Of a DNA stretch of 64,000 nt, positions 61,400 to 64,000 are shown piece by piece. Position 1 is the stretch's first letter, and each line of letters starts with the position of its first letter. Location of the stretch: assembly GCF_002216795.1 (NCBI RefSeq), contig NZ_CP022316.1:1116001-1180000 (forward strand). Reading direction: 5' to 3'. The DNA comes from Brachybacterium avium (lineage in GTDB: Bacteria; Actinomycetota; Actinomycetes; Actinomycetales; Dermabacteraceae). The position numbers and the translations under genes are program-made. Below the pieces are notes generated by a model. That model did not search any database, had not been told where the DNA came from, and was given only the letters and a program-made list of their open reading frames with translations.

Positions 61400-62248
61400 C
61401 TATGCGTCGTCGTCCCGTTGCCAGGGGGCGCGCAGGTTGCGCCGCGAGGCGCTGCGGCGGGAGCGCTGCACGGACCGGGCCCTCATGCGGCGATACCAGT
61501 CGGGAGAGGTGAGCGCACGCACCAGCGGCCGCGGTGCGATGCGGGAGACCTCGCCGGCGGTGCGGTACTTCACCGACGGGATCGACAGCACCGTGCCCTT
61601 GGCCGTGTCCTTCAGCGCCTGCTCCACGACATAGGGGGCCTTCAGCCAGGTGATCCGCGGCAGACCGTCCATCGCCATCCCCGCACGCTCGTGGAACTCC
61701 GTCTGCACGAAGCCGGGCAGCAGCGCGGTCGCGCTGACCCCGGTGCCCTCGAGCTCCATCGCCAGGGACTCGGTGAACACCGTCACCCAGCTCTTCGAGG
61801 CCGCATAGGGCCCGGCCGTGGTGTACCCGGCCAGCGAGCTCACGTTGAGGATCGCGCCGCGACGACGCTGGACCATCGTGCGGGCCGCGGCATGGGAGAG
61901 CACCAGCACCGCTCGCATCAGGGTGTCCAGCTGCTTCTCGTGGTCCTCGATGCCGACCTCGAGGAATCCTCCACGCAGTCCGTACCCGGCATTGTTGACC
62001 AGCAGGTCGACACGATCCACGGGGTCGGTCAGCCGGATCGCGACCTGTTCGAGCTCCTCGCGGTCCGAGAGGTCGGCGGGGAGCACCTCGACCTCGACCC
62101 GGTGGACATCGCGGATCTGGGCGGAGACGGCGCGCAGCCGGTCCTCATCGCGGGAGACCAGCACGAGGTCGTGCCCTGTCCCGGCCAGCTGCCAGGCGAA
62201 TTCGAGGCCCAGGCCGGAGGTCGAGCCGGTGACGAGTGCGCGCGCCAT
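61400..62248 (-). CDS. short-chain dehydrogenase/reductase
   Basis: 282 residues. The cofactor motif is VTGSTSGLGLEFAWQLA, the structural motif LVNNAGYG, and the catalytic set is Ser in VSSLAGYTT with YAASKSW (Tyr and Lys). A basic tail of about 35 residues (RRMRARSVQRSRRSASRR) is unusual and might bind membrane or nucleic acid. TAAACT lies six bases before ATG 62248. Confidence 0.9.
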   Translation of the reverse strand: MARALVTGSTSGLGLEFAWQLAGTGHDLVLVSRDEDRLRAVSAQIRDVHRVEVEVLPADLSDREELEQVAIRLTDPVDRVDLLVNNAGYGLRGGFLEVGIEDHEKQLDTLMRAVLVLSHAAARTMVQRRRGAILNVSSLAGYTTAGPYAASKSWVTVFTESLAMELEGTGVSATALLPGFVQTEFHERAGMAMDGLPRITWLKAPYVVEQALKDTAKGTVLSIPSVKYRTAGEVSRIAPRPLVRALTSPDWYRRMRARSVQRSRRSASRRNLRAPWQRDDDA

Positions 62249-62312
62249 GGCCTGAGTTTACGACGGTCCGAGCATTTCTGTGCGCACCTTTGGTCCCCCG
62301 TAGGATCGGGGC

Positions 62313-63113
62313 ATGCGTATCGCGACCTGGAACATCAACTCCCTGCGCGCCCGGATGGATCGGGTGCTCGCCTTCCTCGAGCGGCACGAGGTGGACGTGC
62401 TGGCCCTGCAGGAGACCAAGGCCAAGCCCGAACAGCTCGACCTCGCCCCTCTGGAGGCCGCGGGCTACGAGGTCGCCGCGCACGGGCTGAACCAGTGGAA
62501 CGGGGTGGCGCTGATCTCCCGCGTCGGCCTGACCGATGTGCGCACCGAGCTGCCGGCCGCCCCCACCTTCCCGGAGGACGAGACCGGGATGGTCGAGGCG
62601 CGTGCTCTCGGCGGCGTGGTCGCAGGCGGCCTGCGGATCTGGTCCCTCTACGTCCCCAACGGCCGCGAGATCGACCACCCGCACTACGCCTACAAGCTCC
62701 GCTGGCTGGAGGCGCTGCGCGCCGAGGGGGCCCGCGAGCTCGCTGCGGACCCGGACGCCCGGGTCGCGCTGGTCGGCGACTTCAACGTCGCCCCGCTGGA
62801 CGAGGACGTGTGGGACATGGAGTTCTTCGAGGGGAAGACCCACGTCACCGAGCCCGAGCGGGCCGCCTTCCGCTCGGTGGTGGAGGCGGGCTTCTCCGAT
62901 GTGGTGCGCGGGGATCATCCCGGCCCCGGTGTCTTCACCTACTGGGACTACCAGAAGCTGCGCTTCCCCAAGCGGGAGGGGATGCGCATCGACTTCGTGC
63001 TCGGCTCACCTGCGGTGGAGTCGGCGGTGACCGGGTCGTTCATCGACCGCGAGGAGCGCAAGGGCAAGGGCGCCTCGGATCATGCCCCCGTCGTAGTGGA
63101 TCTGAGCTTCTGA
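62313..63113 (+). CDS. xth: exodeoxyribonuclease III
   Basis: 266 residues of the EEP nuclease fold. It acts as AP endonuclease and 3'-5' exonuclease in base-excision repair. Motifs are ATWNINSLRARM, LALQETKAK (metal Glu), VALVGDFNVAP and GASDHAPVVVD (catalytic Asp-His). TAGGAT ends six bases before ATG 62313. Length is normal. Confidence 0.96.
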   Translation: MRIATWNINSLRARMDRVLAFLERHEVDVLALQETKAKPEQLDLAPLEAAGYEVAAHGLNQWNGVALISRVGLTDVRTELPAAPTFPEDETGMVEARALGGVVAGGLRIWSLYVPNGREIDHPHYAYKLRWLEALRAEGARELAADPDARVALVGDFNVAPLDEDVWDMEFFEGKTHVTEPERAAFRSVVEAGFSDVVRGDHPGPGVFTYWDYQKLRFPKREGMRIDFVLGSPAVESAVTGSFIDREERKGKGASDHAPVVVDLSF

Positions 63114-63514
63114 GGCGGTCCACAGGGACCCAGCCCAGGAGGAGCCGCTTCCGGGTGCCTGCAGGGAGCGTCCGGGACCGCGCGGGGCGGGCGCACAAGG
63201 GGCGGGCGCACAAAGAATGGAGCGGCGTCGCGATCTCTCGCGGCGCCGCTCCGGACGAGCCGTCTGCATCGGGATCAGGCGTACACGCGATATAGCTGCG
63301 GTGGCGCTTTCGACGCCTCACAGCCGGTCCGTTGCGGGGACCAGTCGTACGTGGGTTCCGATGCCGGTATTCGTCGTTGTGCAGATCACACTACGCGCTT
63401 CATGAGGGGTGCGCAAGGACCCTCGTCCCGTTGACCGTTCCTCCACAGCAGCGGGTTGTCCACCGCGCGTGAATGCCCCTGTCCTGCCGCACCCGGCGCG
63501 GCCACGATGGCCGT
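63114..63514. other. 400-base intergenic region
   Basis: No gene recognised. It contains a direct repeat (GGCGGGCGCACAA near 63187-63213), the hairpin at 63219-63252, a less GC-rich stretch around 63285-63410, and a TTGTCCACC motif at 63456-63464. Possible -10 boxes exist on both strands, but nothing supports a small RNA specifically. Confidence 0.5.
63219..63252 (+). terminator. hairpin after xth
   Basis: GGAGCGGCG (63219-63227) pairs with CGCCGCTCC (63244-63252); GCGA/TCGC inside gives a second stem segment. It lies 105 bases after the xth stop, without a T-run. Confidence 0.5.
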
Positions 63515-64000
63515 ATGACCAGGACGATCACTCCCTCGACCACCGCTCACGACGGTATGCCGGGGCTCGCCGACACCGCTGTCCCCATCGAGCCCTCACC
63601 CGGCCTGGGCGCCACGCCCCGTCGCCGGCGCTCCTCCTTCCCCGCTCCGGAGCGGGGCGCCTCCGCCCCCGGTGCCGCGGACCGTCCGGCGGTCTGCTGG
63701 GCGGGCGCCGACGGGGTGCTGCGAGAGCTGGTCCGGGACCATGCCACGGCCGTCGGCCTCGACCTGGTCGACGGATCAGGCGACGGGTCCACGGTCTGCA
63801 CCGTGACCGACACGGATCACCTCACCGCCAGGGGTCGCTCCTTCGGCCGCGGCGGCGCTCCCCTGCTGGTGGTGACCGAGGCCCCCGATATCCCCGCCGC
63901 GGTCTGGTCGGCGGCGCTCACCGCCGGTGCCCGGGCCGTGCTCCCGCTGCCCGGCCGTTCGGACGAGCTGCTGTCCCGGCTCGCCGAGCTGGCCCGGCCG
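63515..64000 (+). CDS. septum-site-determining (Ssd)/CpaE-like protein, N-terminal part
   Basis: An open frame from ATG 63515 to the window end, 162 codons with no stop. After a disordered Pro/Arg-rich lead, a receiver-like alpha/beta domain is visible (LLVVTEAPDIPAAVW, GARAVLPLPGRSDELLSRLAEL), as in the N-terminal part of actinobacterial Ssd proteins that precede a MinD/CpaE-type ATPase and often tad pilus genes. CACGAT ends six bases before the ATG. The ATPase part lies outside the window. Confidence 0.65.
   Translation, partial: MTRTITPSTTAHDGMPGLADTAVPIEPSPGLGATPRRRRSSFPAPERGASAPGAADRPAVCWAGADGVLRELVRDHATAVGLDLVDGSGDGSTVCTVTDTDHLTARGRSFGRGGAPLLVVTEAPDIPAAVWSAALTAGARAVLPLPGRSDELLSRLAELARP

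Noticed and set aside
63456-63464. TTGTCCACC resembling a DnaA box
   Set aside because: A single copy with one mismatch, no clustering and no dnaA/dnaN nearby; not an origin.

Overview
The window is a chromosomal segment of a high-GC Gram-positive bacterium. The gene set (mycothiol synthase MshD, an actinobacterial-type dCTP deaminase, a MutT1-type Nudix/phosphatase fusion, a YgfZ/FABP pair, an Ssd-like protein at the right edge) points to Actinomycetota. The overall style is closest to Brachybacterium/Dermabacteraceae, although the genus is an inference. Coding density is high, genes often overlap by 4 bases (ATGA/GTGA), and about twenty genes have a TANNNT-like -10 box ending only 5-7 bases before the start codon, which implies leaderless transcription. 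No phage, CRISPR array or rRNA is present. The only mobile DNA is a decayed IS481-type fragment next to a tRNA-Gly.

Left part (1-25.4 kb): an MrpA antiporter fragment, an Atg22-like MFS carrier, dcd plus an uncharacterised partner, tRNA-Gly(CCC) with the IS remnant between duplicated tRNA 3' ends, a TetR regulator, a membrane-pyrophosphatase homologue that has lost its catalytic residues, a thioredoxin/NHL protein, two tandem HAD phosphatases, MetY, an ABC-F protein preceded by a three-codon MRL leader ORF, the divergent pair murQ and an N-acetylhexosamine kinase, a flavin monooxygenase, a CopD-CtaG copper protein with a His-rich repeat tail in an operon with two CrcB fluoride-channel subunits, and the three-gene E1alpha-E1beta-E2 2-oxoacid dehydrogenase operon.

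Middle (25.5-44.2 kb): a six-gene operon on the minus strand (sugar-binding lipoprotein, two ABC permeases, nagZ, anmK, rpiR-type regulator) that together with murQ and the kinase looks like uptake and recycling of peptidoglycan sugars. It is followed by a stand-alone receiver protein, two CPBP proteases, an oxidoreductase, an MFS carrier, hisC, a small holin-like membrane protein, purB, a rhodanese and a MacB/FtsX-type ABC exporter behind a perfect palindrome.

Right part (44.4-64 kb): the pstSCAB phosphate operon with a PHO box, mutT1-mshD, a 33-residue membrane peptide, nitrobindin-like and YgfZ proteins, an FUSC-type membrane protein, fba with three tandem copies of a hairpin-forming repeat at its 3' end, a TrmH-type methyltransferase, DedA, a zinc metallopeptidase, pyrE, an SDR, exonuclease III and the start of an Ssd/CpaE-like gene.

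Four genes (the pyrophosphatase homologue, E2, anmK, nagZ) are broken by seven single-base losses. Every loss falls in a G/C run, and restoring one base per break gives whole-codon, family-like proteins. Most of these breaks are therefore probably base-calling errors rather than true pseudogenes.
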